DNA of 64,000 bases from Pseudomonas sp. UBA1879 (GCF_002338065.1 NZ_DDHJ01000010.1:159997-223996); one strand, 5' to 3'. Shown: positions 1 through 9,031, counted from the stretch's first letter. Numbers and translations: made by a program. The notes: a model not told the origin generated them from the sequence alone.

Positions 1-312
1 GCGCTGGCGGACGGCAACAAGCTGCTGCTCGAATGCCAGGACGGCATTACCAGCATGAGCGGCGGCGCGGCGAAAAATCCGGTGGGGATTGGTCATTGTG
101 TGGGCGTGCTGCAAGCGACCATGGACACGCTTGACCTGGTCCACGAAGCGGGTGGCACGCCGAAGCTGGTGTGCGTGCCCGAAGGCGGAATCCCGATGAT
201 TCAGTCGATGCGCATCGTTGTTCAGTCGCTCGCAGAACACCCGCAGAGCCTGCACTTGAACGAGTCCGTTCTGGTCACCGCCGCGCTGAAAAACGCCTTC
301 CCTTGCGAATAA
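1..312 (+). CDS. Rap1a/Tai-like protein, 3' part only
   Basis: The frame is open from the first base of the window, so the gene starts upstream; 103 codons are visible. The readable part has the signature of the Rap1a/Tai immunity family: GHCVGVLQA, then a CVPEG segment, then a hydrophilic stretch HPQSLH and a C-terminal ALKNAFPC ending in a conserved cysteine. Known members are small periplasmic proteins that either bind and neutralise type VI secretion amidases or have unknown roles. The signal peptide and any effector neighbour would lie outside the window. Family assignment is by motif memory and moderately sure; the immunity role is inference only. Confidence 0.65.
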   Translation, partial: ALADGNKLLLECQDGITSMSGGAAKNPVGIGHCVGVLQATMDTLDLVHEAGGTPKLVCVPEGGIPMIQSMRIVVQSLAEHPQSLHLNESVLVTAALKNAFPCE

Positions 313-396
313 ACGTCATGCCCCGCGCGTAAATCCCGTCAGCGTCTAAAGTGGATGGGCCGGTCGGGTTTTACTGGCGAATCCTCCTACGTTTTC

Positions 397-433
397 AAAC
401 GCACCTTCGGGCGACGTGATGGTGCGTTTCTGT
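397..433 (+). terminator. Possible terminator after the Rap1a-like gene
   Basis: A 9-bp inverted repeat (AAACGCACC and GGTGCGTTT) with a 15-base loop lies between the Rap1a-like gene and the MFS gene. The loop is long and the T-tract weak, so this could equally be an operator or attenuator for the downstream transporter. Confidence 0.35.
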
Positions 434-461
434 CCCGCTTGGAAATGAAAGGACACTGACC

Positions 462-1700
462 ATGCGTATCAATGCCTTGATTGTTGTGCTGTTGACCGGG
501 CTGGTCGCGGCAACGTTCGGTTTCGGAATCTACCTGTTCGCTCAGTTGGTGCCAGACATGCGCGCCAGTCTGGGCTTCGATATTTCCTACGTCGGCACGC
601 TGACTGCCGCCGGGCAGTTCGGCTATCTGACGTGCGCGTTGGTGGCAGCGTGGCTAACGGCTCGACTGGGCGGAGGCTGGGTGATTTTCGGCTCAGGGGT
701 CGTGTGCGCCGTGGCCTTGATCGGGCTTTCACTGGCCCAGAATGTGCTGCTGATCGGCGTCCTGCTGACGCTCTTGGCAGGGACGGCAGCCACGGTGTTC
801 GTGCCCATGGTCGACGTCATTTCCCGCACCGTCGCCTTCAAGTACCGCGGCATGGCCATGGGACTGGTGTCCAGCGGCACCAGTTATGGGGTGTTCATCA
901 ACAGCCTGTTGGTGCCGCTTTACGCGCCTCAAGGCGAATGGCGCACCGTGTGGTGGATGGTCGGGCTGATCACGGCCGTGATAGCGATCGGTGTGCTGTT
1001 CGTATTCAAACGTGCGCGGCTGTTCGCCGACGCGTCCGACGTCAACCCGTCCGAGCCCCGAGTGTTGGGGGATCCCACGGCGAAGGTGAGTAAGGCGGCG
1101 ATGATGCAGCCTTGGGTGCTGATGGTCTGGGCGATGAATTTCCTGCTCGGTTTCTCGACCTTTCCGTTTCAGAACTACCTGTCGTCCTACCTGCGCACCG
1201 AACTGCAATTCGACGTGACCTACACCGCGCAAATCTGGGCCAGCATCGGTTTTGTCGGCATGTTCGCGGGGCTGGCGGTGGGTGGGCTGTCAGACCGTAT
1301 CGGCCTGCGTATCACCATGATGCTGGTCTACCTGTGCGTGGGGCTGGCCTCGCTGATACTGGTCGTGCACCCGGCAGGCTACTGGCCATTGGTGGCGGGC
1401 GTGCTGTTCGCCATCGCGTTCTATCCCATTTTTGGTCTGATCCCGGCGTACGTCTCGAAAATGGCCGGAAGTGCTGCGTTGGCGGTGACCCTATTCGGCG
1501 TGGCAAATATCATGCAGGGCGTGGGCGGCATGCTCGGCAACTTCAGTGGCGGCGTGCTGGCGAGTGTGACGGGGTCGTTCATGGGGTTGTATGTGGCGAT
1601 CGGGCTGGTGGCGCTGGTGATGGCAGGGCTGGCGTTGCGCTTGCCAAAGGAGGGCGATGAGACCCCGCGGGCCACCGTGGTGGATGCCGTGAATGGCTAA
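462..1700 (+). CDS. MFS transporter, YbfB/YjiJ-like
   Basis: A 412-residue, strongly hydrophobic protein with about 12 predicted membrane helices, the usual length of major facilitator superfamily carriers. Two halves of six helices are separated by a hydrophilic linker near residues 190-215 (FKRARLFADASD onward). The first loop and the second-half motif GGLSDRIGLR (about residue 270) match MFS motif A. The N-terminal pattern resembles the YbfB/YjiJ group, whose substrates are mostly unknown. A Shine-Dalgarno AAAGGA precedes the ATG. It is monocistronic. The substrate cannot be told from sequence. Confidence 0.85.
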   Translation: MRINALIVVLLTGLVAATFGFGIYLFAQLVPDMRASLGFDISYVGTLTAAGQFGYLTCALVAAWLTARLGGGWVIFGSGVVCAVALIGLSLAQNVLLIGVLLTLLAGTAATVFVPMVDVISRTVAFKYRGMAMGLVSSGTSYGVFINSLLVPLYAPQGEWRTVWWMVGLITAVIAIGVLFVFKRARLFADASDVNPSEPRVLGDPTAKVSKAAMMQPWVLMVWAMNFLLGFSTFPFQNYLSSYLRTELQFDVTYTAQIWASIGFVGMFAGLAVGGLSDRIGLRITMMLVYLCVGLASLILVVHPAGYWPLVAGVLFAIAFYPIFGLIPAYVSKMAGSAALAVTLFGVANIMQGVGGMLGNFSGGVLASVTGSFMGLYVAIGLVALVMAGLALRLPKEGDETPRATVVDAVNG

Positions 1701-1710
1701 GGCTTGTTCA

Positions 1711-1890
1711 TCAGCGGCCCTTCGGTCGTTTTGAATCTGTGCCGTTCGGCAATGGCGGCGCCGAAGGGGTGGAAGAGGGGTCGGGTTTCTCTTCCACCGC
1801 GTCGGGAAAGGGTTCGCGCGCTTTTCTTGCACGTTCGGAATATTCACGGTAATCGGTCTTGAATTTCCCCTGCTCTGACTCCGTGCTCAT
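1711..1890 (-). CDS. Hypothetical small charged protein (59 aa)
   Basis: A 60-codon frame including the stop. The protein starts MSTESEQGKFKTDYREYSER and is highly charged, with a proline-rich C-terminal half ending KRPKGR. It has no membrane segment, no cysteine and no recognisable domain, and is probably partly disordered. GAGAGACACC precedes the ATG as a weak ribosome site, and an AAGGAAGG lies a little further upstream. It fills the gap between the convergent MFS gene and the PhzF-like gene, and no competing frame explains the space. It is a plausible conserved pseudomonad small gene; function unknown. Confidence 0.5.
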   Translation of the reverse strand: MSTESEQGKFKTDYREYSERARKAREPFPDAVEEKPDPSSTPSAPPLPNGTDSKRPKGR

Positions 1891-1990
1891 GGTGTCTCTC
1901 GTGATCGCTGACCTTCCTTATAAAGGTAGCGGCGTGCACGGGGTCAGTTAGACAGATTCGCGATGATCCGCGTCGCGATGGGCTCGGGCG

Positions 1991-2827
1991 TTATAAATCC
2001 ACGCGCCCCACCACGCACGGCTGCACATCCCCGCCGACCCAGATCCGCTCGCCGATCTGCTCCACGTAAATCCGCCCTTTATGCCCAATCACCGTGCCCT
2101 GCCGAGCGGTGTAGCGATGGGGCGCCAGTCCCGCGCCGATCAGCCACTGCGCCAGGCTGGCATTGAGGCTGCCGGTCACCGGATCTTCGGCGTTGAGGTC
2201 GCCGGTGAGGGCGCGCACTTCGAAATCGGCTTCGGCGTCAGGCCCAGACCACGGCGCAACCATACCGACGTTCAAGCCTTGAAGTGCGGGGTAGTCAGGG
2301 CGGATCGCCAGCAGTTCGTCGCGGCTTTCCAGCAGGATGGCCACCCAGCCCGGGCCGTTGTCCGCCCATTGACTGGCGACGATGCGCTCAGGCGTTATGC
2401 GCAAGCCCGCGGCAAGGGTGGCCAATACCTCGGCTTCGACCGGGCCGCTGCGCAGCAAGGGTGGGGCCGCGAAGGCCAGGCGTGAACCTTCGCGACGCAG
2501 CCGGACCAGACCCGCGCCGCATTCCTGCACGACTTCATCACCCTTCGGAATACCGCCGTTGTCGAGCCAGACGAAACAGCTGCCCAAGGTCGGGTGCCCC
2601 GCGAAGGGCAGTTCACGGGTGGTGGTGAAAATGCGCACGCGGTAGTCGGCGTCAGGGTGGGTCGGGCGCAGCAGGAACGTGGTTTCGCTGAGGTTGGTCC
2701 AGCGGGCGAATGCAGCCATTTGCGCATCGCTGACGCCATCGGCAGCGATCACCACGGCCAGGGGATTGCCTTCGGTGGCGGCGCTGGAAAAGACATCGAC
2801 CTGCTGAAAATTCAGTGGCTGGGGCAC
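1991..2827 (-). CDS. PhzF-family isomerase
   Basis: A 278-residue protein of the PhzF/YddE fold, two pseudo-symmetric barrel halves. The N-terminal QQVDVF and GNPLAVV, the active-site segment NLSETTF (glutamate about residue 48), ELPFAGHPTLGS and the second-half DPVTGSLNA are the family signature. True PhzF isomerises trans-2,3-dihydro-3-hydroxyanthranilate in phenazine synthesis. No other phz gene is nearby, so this is a generic PhzF-like protein with unknown substrate. Length is normal and the gene stands alone. Confidence 0.85.
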   Translation of the reverse strand: MPQPLNFQQVDVFSSAATEGNPLAVVIAADGVSDAQMAAFARWTNLSETTFLLRPTHPDADYRVRIFTTTRELPFAGHPTLGSCFVWLDNGGIPKGDEVVQECGAGLVRLRREGSRLAFAAPPLLRSGPVEAEVLATLAAGLRITPERIVASQWADNGPGWVAILLESRDELLAIRPDYPALQGLNVGMVAPWSGPDAEADFEVRALTGDLNAEDPVTGSLNASLAQWLIGAGLAPHRYTARQGTVIGHKGRIYVEQIGERIWVGGDVQPCVVGRVDL

Positions 2828-2939
2828 GGCACTCTCCTGTGCAATACGGTGGGCGCGTCCACTCTAGGCAGGAGCGACCACACTGTACAGGCACAGATGC
2901 ACGCGCATTCTCGGCCGATGTGTGTGGTCTGCATAGACG

Positions 2940-3437
2940 TCATCCGGCCAGTTCGCGGCCCGATAACCAGGCGGCCACATCGAACGAGGGACAGGCCTTG
3001 ATGAACTCATCGGGGCTGATGACGCCGTCGCCATTGCGGTCCGGTGACAGGTCTCGATGGCCCAGAATGCGGGCGTCGGGGTAGAGTTTGCGCAGGTCGT
3101 CCAGCAGTTGTCCCAAGGCGGCGAATTGCGCGGCGGTGAAGGTGTTGGCGGGTTTGCCGCCTGCGTCCAGGCCGCCGGCCACGCATATGCCGATCGAGCG
3201 TGAATTATGGCCTTTGACGTGGGCGCCGACGGCTGTCTCCGGGCGACCGGTTTCCACGGTGCCGTTGCGGCGGATGACGTAGTGGTAGCCCACCGTATCG
3301 AAGCCACGCTGGACGTGCCAGTGGGTGATCTCTTTCACGCCGATGTCGTGCGTGGGACGAGTCGCCGAGCAGTGGACCACCAGCAGATCGGTGGCCGTAC
3401 GAAAGGTTGGTTTGTAAAGGGAGGGTGGGGCGTTCAT
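2940..3437 (-). CDS. T7-lysozyme-like N-acetylmuramoyl-L-alanine amidase
   Basis: A 165-residue zinc amidase of the Amidase_2/PGRP fold. It hydrolyses the bond between MurNAc and L-Ala in peptidoglycan. Probable zinc ligands are the His of VVHCSATRP (about residue 22), a central GAHVKGHNSRSIGI segment and the C-terminal GHRDLSPD. The last motif runs into DRNGDGVISPDEF, an EF-hand-like calcium loop common in phage endolysins of this type. I start at position 3437 because AAGGAAG lies just upstream; a longer frame adds 16 residues without a ribosome site. No signal peptide is seen and no holin or other phage genes are adjacent, so it is a lone endolysin-like gene. Confidence 0.85.
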   Translation of the reverse strand: MNAPPSLYKPTFRTATDLLVVHCSATRPTHDIGVKEITHWHVQRGFDTVGYHYVIRRNGTVETGRPETAVGAHVKGHNSRSIGICVAGGLDAGGKPANTFTAAQFAALGQLLDDLRKLYPDARILGHRDLSPDRNGDGVISPDEFIKACPSFDVAAWLSGRELAG

Positions 3438-3504
3438 GGTATTGCTTCCTTGCAAGGTCAATAGGAACCTCGAAGAAATACGCAAGTAGGGCGAGGGTCA
3501 ACCA

Positions 3505-3547
3505 CGCAAACGTTGCAGAACGTCTCTACGACGGCTGCAACGTTGCG
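3505..3547. terminator. Strong hairpin downstream of the phosphoesterase gene
   Basis: The arms CGCAAACGTTGCAG and CTGCAACGTTGCG pair over 13 bases with one bulge around a 16-base loop. It lies just beyond the stop of the minus-strand phosphoesterase and upstream of the amidase. There is no good T-run, so it may be a terminator-like mRNA end, or an operator. Confidence 0.4.
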
Positions 3548-3565
3548 AAGAGAGCAGAGCTTCGA

Positions 3566-5287
3566 TCAGGCTGGGAAGTGCAGCGCGTTGGTCAGATCGC
3601 CCATCGGCGTCTGGCCGCGAGCGATCATGGCGTTATCGCGTTCGGTGAGGCCGTCGAGCTTCTCCAGGCCGTGCACACGGGTGATCAGGCGCAGGATCGA
3701 CGCCGTGTCATAGACCGTGTGGTCCACGGTGCCTTTGCGGGCGAACGGCGAAACGACAAGGGCCGGCACCCGAGTGCCTGGCCCCCAGCGATCACCCTTC
3801 GGCGGTGCGACATGGTCCCACCAGCCGCCGTTTTCATCGACCGTCACGACGATCACCATGTTTTTCCATTGCGGACTGTTGCGCAGGACTTTCAGCACCC
3901 GGTCGATATGTCGGTCGCCGGCGGCGACGTCGGCATAACCGGCGTGCATGTTCAGGTTGCCCTGGGGTTTGTAGAACGTCACGGCCGGCAGCTTGCCCGC
4001 CTCGGCATCAGCGAGGAACGTGTTGGTGCTGGCTTCATCCCCGAGGCCGCCGTCGCGCAGGCGCTTCTTGCGCTCGGCCGGGTGCTCCGGGCCTTGCTGC
4101 TTGAAGTAGTTGAACGGCTGATGGTGGTACTGGAAGTTCGGGATCTTGGGGATGCCCGTCGAATCCTTGTACTCGTCCAGCGTCACCTGCCACGCTCCGG
4201 CGTACCAGGCCCACTCGATGTCCTTTTTCGACAGCTTGTCGCCGATGTGATCGTGACTCTGCGGCACCAGCACATTGGCGAGATTGGGTTGCGAATAGTC
4301 GGGTTTTTCCTTGTCGCGCAGCCAGGTCGGCCAATACGGCGGGGCCATGGTGTTGACCGCGTAGCCGTCCGGCGTCAGGGCGCTGGGACCAAATTGCGGC
4401 GGGCCGGACATTGCGCTGGCCGGGGATTTCTCCAGCGGCTTGAGGCGGTAATCCAGCGGGTCGCTGCTTTCGAGGGTCGCGATCTGGGATCTGGCGACGG
4501 AAGAGGCGGCGTCCGGGTAGAACGGCGCTCTGGCCGAAATCAGGTATTGATGATTGAGGAACGAGCCGCCGAAGGCGCCCTGGAAAAAGTTGTCGCAGAG
4601 CACGAACTCCCGGGCGACGTCCCACAGACGAAGGGAATATTGGCTCTGGCTGTAGTAGCCCATGGTCAGGCCACCGGAATCGGCCCACGCCACGAAGGCA
4701 TCGTTCTTACCGCCGTTGATCTGCATCTGGTTTTGATAGAAGACGTGCCACAGGTCGCGGGTGACCAGGCCGAACGGCAGGTCTTCGCCGCCTGGGCCTT
4801 TGAGGGCAAACGGCGCGTTGGGCAGGTTTTCCTGATACTGCACGCCGGTGGCGTAGGTCACGCCGTCGAGGCTTTGCGGACCGACCTGGCACACCCCGCC
4901 CCAGGCCGGTGGAAGGGTGTCGAGGATCTTGCCGTCCCGGTCGCGTTGCCGATAGTCGTCTTGTTTAACGGCAGACAGGGGTTTTTCCACGCCCGGAAAG
5001 TTAGCGAACAGGTTGTTGAAGCTGCGGTTCTCGGCGTAGATCACTACGATGGTCTTGACGTTGTCATGTAGGGCCTTGTCCAGCGCAGCGCCAGTCAGCG
5101 TCGTTTCCAGCGCCACGGCATCGCCCGTTTTCTCCGATTCGCTGGCCGCCACAACCCCGCTTAGCGTCGCGCCTGCGCCCAACACCGCGACACCGCCAAG
5201 GAAGCGACGACGGCTGGTGTCGACAGGCGTGTCGACGAGGGTTTCGCGGAGAGGGGACTGGCTTGGGTCTTGAGGTGTGTCGCTCAT
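3566..5287 (-). CDS. Tat-exported phosphoesterase (acid phosphatase/phospholipase C superfamily)
   Basis: About 573 residues. A twin-arginine signal is clear: SRRRFLGG followed by a hydrophobic stretch, so the protein is exported folded to the periplasm or beyond. The mature part has phosphoesterase (PF04185) features: IVVIYAENRSFNNLF near residue 85, a metal-binding DENGGWWDHVAPP near residue 480, and RVPALVVSPFARKG. This family includes acid phosphatases such as AcpA and phospholipases C; the substrate is not determined here. I use the ATG at 5287 with AGGAG five bases upstream, rather than the GTG one codon earlier. It is monocistronic. Confidence 0.85.
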   Translation of the reverse strand: MSDTPQDPSQSPLRETLVDTPVDTSRRRFLGGVAVLGAGATLSGVVAASESEKTGDAVALETTLTGAALDKALHDNVKTIVVIYAENRSFNNLFANFPGVEKPLSAVKQDDYRQRDRDGKILDTLPPAWGGVCQVGPQSLDGVTYATGVQYQENLPNAPFALKGPGGEDLPFGLVTRDLWHVFYQNQMQINGGKNDAFVAWADSGGLTMGYYSQSQYSLRLWDVAREFVLCDNFFQGAFGGSFLNHQYLISARAPFYPDAASSVARSQIATLESSDPLDYRLKPLEKSPASAMSGPPQFGPSALTPDGYAVNTMAPPYWPTWLRDKEKPDYSQPNLANVLVPQSHDHIGDKLSKKDIEWAWYAGAWQVTLDEYKDSTGIPKIPNFQYHHQPFNYFKQQGPEHPAERKKRLRDGGLGDEASTNTFLADAEAGKLPAVTFYKPQGNLNMHAGYADVAAGDRHIDRVLKVLRNSPQWKNMVIVVTVDENGGWWDHVAPPKGDRWGPGTRVPALVVSPFARKGTVDHTVYDTASILRLITRVHGLEKLDGLTERDNAMIARGQTPMGDLTNALHFPA

Positions 5288-5420
5288 CACGGCTCCTGCT
5301 CGCAGAACTGAAGTGTTGCGAATTGTGTCGAGGGAGCCTAATCCTGCGATGTGACGGTATTGCTACAGATTCGAGAGATGAGAGGGCGAGCTTCTACGCC
5401 AACTGCACTGCGTTTGCTGC

Positions 5421-5502
5421 GGGAGTGAGCTTGCTCGCGAACACGCCGTGGCAGCGAAGCTTCTGTGTCCGGGCTACCGAGTTCGTGAGCGAGCTCACTC
5501 AC
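5421..5502. repeat. REP pair (GAGCTTGCTCGCGA class)
   Basis: GGGAGTGAGCTTGCTCGCGAA and its imperfect inverse TTCGTGAGCGAGCTCACTCAC are about 40 bases apart, forming a REPIN between the divergent ends of two minus-strand genes. The same class recurs at 9078, 14859, 43395 and 57069. Confidence 0.8.
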
Positions 5503-5526
5503 ACCGTTTTCATTCACGATCTGCTC

Positions 5527-6297
5527 TCACGGCGTCGCAGGCCCATCCGCCGGCAATCCGGACGAGGTGTTGTAGCGACTCATGATTCGATCAATCTCGC
5601 CGGACATACGCATCCGCAGCAGAATTCGCATCAGCCGTTGCGCCGGGATGTCGGTGTCGTTGCGCACGATGCAGCCCACCGGTTGCTCGTCAATCACTGC
5701 CACGCCGCGCAGCTTCTGGTCGTCAGGCAGGTTACGGTTGAACCAGTCCAGCGACCATTGATTGCCGACCGCGTAACGGTAGCGATGGATCTGAAGCTTC
5801 TGTAGGACCTGGACTTCGCTGCGGGCATCGTCGCGATGCAAGGTGCGGTTGTCGAAAGCGGTTTGAAGAGTGGGGTAGACATAGCCCAGCACCGTGCCGA
5901 TGGTTTCGTTGGCGAGGGTGTCGGGGGCGCGCGGCGTGGCGTTGTCCGGGGTGCTGATCAGCAGGTCACGCTGGATCAACAGCGGCAGGCTCCAGGTGTA
6001 GTCGCCGGAAAGATTGGGCATCCAGGATTGCGCCGCGTAGCAACGCACGTCAATGGCGCCGCGCTCCAGGGTGCGTTGCACGCGCTGGATCGGCACGACG
6101 CGGTATTGCGCCGACAGCTTGGCGTGGGCGGCCATGCTTTGCATGATGTCGAAAATGAGGCCGCCGGTGGGCTGATGATCCTCGATCTGCACCAGCGGCA
6201 TCGCCCACGCATCGGCGATGGAAAACCGCAGCGGTGCCTCTTCGGCGCCAACAGGCCCACTCATCAGCCACACAGCGCTCAATGCCAGCAGACGCAT
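5527..6297 (-). CDS. Periplasmic solute-binding protein (SBP_bac_3-like)
   Basis: A 256-residue protein with a cleavable signal peptide ending near VGAEEAP (residues 1-18). The rest matches the amino-acid-binding type of periplasmic protein: an N-terminal lobe with GGLIFDIMQSMA, a crossover region and GTVLGYVYPTLQ, and a C-terminal MRMSGEIDRIMSRY helix. Such proteins feed ABC importers or sense ligands, but no permease or ATPase gene is adjacent, so this is an orphan binding protein. GAGGAG precedes the ATG. Ligand unknown. Confidence 0.75.
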   Translation of the reverse strand: MRLLALSAVWLMSGPVGAEEAPLRFSIADAWAMPLVQIEDHQPTGGLIFDIMQSMAAHAKLSAQYRVVPIQRVQRTLERGAIDVRCYAAQSWMPNLSGDYTWSLPLLIQRDLLISTPDNATPRAPDTLANETIGTVLGYVYPTLQTAFDNRTLHRDDARSEVQVLQKLQIHRYRYAVGNQWSLDWFNRNLPDDQKLRGVAVIDEQPVGCIVRNDTDIPAQRLMRILLRMRMSGEIDRIMSRYNTSSGLPADGPATP

Positions 6298-6451
6298 AGG
6301 GTCTCCTCAAGAGCAAAACGGTGCTTTCGGGCGGTGATGGCAGTCTAGCGGCAGATCCTTTATATGCGCGCACTCATATTGCCCGGATGCAATTTTGCCC
6401 CCGCTCCGCTAGCATTGGCGGTCTTCCGCATCCCAGTCGCGACGGTTTTCA

Positions 6452-8584
6452 ATGAGTTACCAGGTTCTTGCACGTAAATGGCGTCCGCGCTCGTTCCGCG
6501 AAATGGTCGGCCAGACCCATGTGCTCAAGGCTTTGATCAACGCACTGGACAGCCAACGCCTGCACCACGCCTATCTGTTCACCGGCACGCGGGGCGTCGG
6601 CAAGACCACCATCGCGCGCATCATCGCCAAGTGCCTGAACTGCGAAACCGGTATCACGTCATCGCCCTGTGGCGAATGTTCGGTCTGCCGCGAGATCGAC
6701 GAGGGTCGTTTCGTCGACCTGATCGAGATCGACGCCGCGAGCCGCACCAAGGTCGAGGACACCCGCGAACTGCTCGATAACGTGCAATACGCCCCGAGCC
6801 GCGGCCGCTTCAAGGTCTACCTGATCGACGAAGTGCACATGCTGTCCAGCCACTCCTTCAATGCCTTGCTCAAGACCCTGGAGGAGCCGCCGCCCTACGT
6901 CAAATTCATCCTCGCGACCACTGACCCGCAGAAACTGCCCGCGACCATCCTGTCGCGCTGCCTGCAGTTCTCGTTGAAAAACATGACGCCCGAGCGTGTG
7001 GTCGAGCACCTGACCCACGTGCTCGGCGCTGAAAACATCCCTTTCGAAGACGACGCGCTGTGGCTGTTGGGCCGTGCCGCCGACGGTTCGATGCGCGACG
7101 CCATGAGCCTCACCGACCAGGCCATCGCTTTCGGTGAAGGCAAGGTGCTGGCCACCGACGTGCGAGCCATGCTCGGCACGCTGGATCACGGTCAGGTCTA
7201 TGACGTTCTCACCGCGCTGATCGACGGCGATGCGCGCTCGCTGCTCGAAGCCGTGCGTCACCTTGCCGAGCAAGGGCCGGACTGGAGTGGTGTGCTATCG
7301 GAAATCCTCAATGTGTTGCACCGCGTGGCCATCGCCCAAGCATTGCCTGAAGGCGTGGACAACGGCCATGGCGACCGCGAGCGGGTGTTGGCGCTGGCCC
7401 AGGCCTTGCCCGCTGAAGATGTGCAGTTCTATTACCAGATGGGCTTGATCGGCCGCCGCGACCTGCCGTTGGCGCCGGATCCGCGCGGTGGCTTCGAAAT
7501 GGTGCTGTTGCGCATGCTCGCGTTTCGCCCCGCCGACAGCGATGACGCGCCGAGACAACCGTTAAAGTCAGTGGGGATCAACCCGGCCACGGTTGATTCC
7601 CAGGTAGCGGTGGCCGGTGCAGCGCCTGTTGCGTCGGCTCCGGCGTACATCCCGGCGCCGTCTCCCACGCCTGTCGCTGAAGCGCAGCCCGCGGAAAAAC
7701 CGGCGGCGACTGCGGCTGCCGAGCCGTCCCCTGCGCCGGTAGAAGACCTCGATTTACCGTGGAATGAGCCCAAGGCCGCTGAGCCCGCTTCTATGCCCGA
7801 GGCCGAACCGGTCACTGCGCCAGTCGCCGAGACGACACCCGAGCCGGTCCTCGACACGGTCGCCGAGCAGCCAGACCTCACGCCCATGCCGACGCCAGCG
7901 CCTGTGAGCCCGGTGCCGGATGCGCCCGAGGTTGAATCCGAGGCGCAATTGCAAGCCGCCGCCGAAGCCGTGACCCCGGCCATGCTCGAACACGTGCCCG
8001 ACGCTGCGCCGTATGTCCCGGCGCCCATGGAACGCGACGACGAGCCGCCACCGGACGACGACTATTACGAACCCGACGTGGACATCGATCCCGCTTCGTT
8101 CGCCTACCTCGATGATCTGGCCCACGAAACTGTCGAGGCTGTGGAAAAAGAGCCTGAGCTGCTGCCTGCGGCCAAGCCTGCAACCGGGCTGGCGGCTGAT
8201 TGGCTGGACCTGTTCCCGAAACTGCCGGTGTCCGGCATGACCGGCAGCATCGCCGCCAACTGCACGCTCATTTCCGTGGACGGCGACCATTGGCTGTTGC
8301 ACCTGGACCCGGCGCACAGCGCGCTGTTCAACGCGACGCAGCAACGCCGTTTGAACGACGCGCTGAACCAATACCATCAACGCACACTCACCCTGAGTAT
8401 CGAGCTGATCAAGCCCGAGCAGGAAACCCCGGCCCAAGCAGCGGCGCGTCGACGTGCCGATCGCCAGCGTCAGGCCGAGGCGTCGATTCACAGTGATCCG
8501 TTCATCCAGCAGATGCGCGAGCAGTTTGGTGCAATCATCCGGGACGACACGATAGCCCCCGTGGATGCACCGGTAACGCCTTAA
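6452..8584 (+). CDS. dnaX: DNA polymerase III subunit tau
   Basis: A 710-residue clamp-loader ATPase. It opens with the DnaX signature MSYQVLARKWRPRSF. Walker A GTRGVGKT is at residues 45-52, zinc ligands at Cys64, 73, 76 and 79, and Walker B DEVH at 126-129, followed by an SRC motif. Domain III ends near residue 370. A low-complexity Pro/Ala/Glu linker covers about 385-565, and the C-terminal tau region (GLAADWLDLFPKLPVSG onward) binds the polymerase alpha subunit and DnaB. I see no A-AAA-AAG slippery heptamer for a gamma form. ybaB follows at 67 bases, the common dnaX-ybaB arrangement. Confidence 0.97.
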   Translation: MSYQVLARKWRPRSFREMVGQTHVLKALINALDSQRLHHAYLFTGTRGVGKTTIARIIAKCLNCETGITSSPCGECSVCREIDEGRFVDLIEIDAASRTKVEDTRELLDNVQYAPSRGRFKVYLIDEVHMLSSHSFNALLKTLEEPPPYVKFILATTDPQKLPATILSRCLQFSLKNMTPERVVEHLTHVLGAENIPFEDDALWLLGRAADGSMRDAMSLTDQAIAFGEGKVLATDVRAMLGTLDHGQVYDVLTALIDGDARSLLEAVRHLAEQGPDWSGVLSEILNVLHRVAIAQALPEGVDNGHGDRERVLALAQALPAEDVQFYYQMGLIGRRDLPLAPDPRGGFEMVLLRMLAFRPADSDDAPRQPLKSVGINPATVDSQVAVAGAAPVASAPAYIPAPSPTPVAEAQPAEKPAATAAAEPSPAPVEDLDLPWNEPKAAEPASMPEAEPVTAPVAETTPEPVLDTVAEQPDLTPMPTPAPVSPVPDAPEVESEAQLQAAAEAVTPAMLEHVPDAAPYVPAPMERDDEPPPDDDYYEPDVDIDPASFAYLDDLAHETVEAVEKEPELLPAAKPATGLAADWLDLFPKLPVSGMTGSIAANCTLISVDGDHWLLHLDPAHSALFNATQQRRLNDALNQYHQRTLTLSIELIKPEQETPAQAAARRRADRQRQAEASIHSDPFIQQMREQFGAIIRDDTIAPVDAPVTP

Positions 8585-8651
8585 TGACCGCGAGGCGCTA
8601 AGCTTCAACAGCGCCGCGCAATGACCCATCGACTTTTCGAGGAGAAGCACC

Positions 8652-8978
8652 ATGATGAAAGGTGGCATGGCGGGCCTGATGAAACAGGCCCAGCAAATGC
8701 AGGAAAAAATGGCCAAGATGCAGGAAGAACTGGCCAATGCCGAAGTGACCGGCCAATCGGGCGCAGGCCTGGTGAGTGTGGTCATGACCGGGCGTCATGA
8801 CGTCAAGCGCGTGAGCCTGGACGACAGCCTGATGCAGGAAGAGAAAGAAATCCTCGAAGACCTGATCGCCGCTGCCGTCAACGACGCCGTGCGCAAGATC
8901 GAAGCAGCCAGCGCGGAAAAAACCGCCAGCATGACCGCGGGCATGCAATTGCCGCCGGGCATGAAACTGCCGTTCTGA
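8652..8978 (+). CDS. ybaB: YbaB/EbfC nucleoid-associated protein
   Basis: A 108-residue protein of the YbaB/EbfC family, a homodimeric DNA-binding nucleoid protein. The N-terminal helix MMKGGMAGLMKQAQQMQEKM and the core VTGQSGAGLVSVVMTGRHDVKRV are highly typical. A methionine/proline-rich tail follows. GAGGAG lies upstream of the ATG. It is cotranscribed with dnaX and followed by a strong terminator, so recR is not in the same transcript here. Confidence 0.95.
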   Translation: MMKGGMAGLMKQAQQMQEKMAKMQEELANAEVTGQSGAGLVSVVMTGRHDVKRVSLDDSLMQEEKEILEDLIAAAVNDAVRKIEAASAEKTASMTAGMQLPPGMKLPF

Positions 8979-9001
8979 TCGAACGGTCGTTGCGTCACCC
9001 G

Positions 9002-9031
9002 AAATGCCAGGCTTGTGCCTGGCATTTTTGT
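9002..9031 (+). terminator. Rho-independent terminator of dnaX-ybaB
   Basis: A perfect 11-bp stem AAATGCCAGGC / GCCTGGCATTT with loop TTGT is followed by a T-rich tail, 23 bases after the ybaB stop. Confidence 0.9.

Noticed and set aside
3407..5071. Very long plus-strand frame (554 codons)
   Set aside because: It is antisense to the Tat phosphoesterase, whose domain motifs are clear; the long opening is a codon-bias shadow. The same applies to the 993-codon frame opposite acnA.
7680..7700. Possible programmed frameshift in dnaX
   Set aside because: GGAAAAACC near codon 413 has only five A and does not form a good slippery heptamer; no A-AAA-AAG with downstream hairpin was found.
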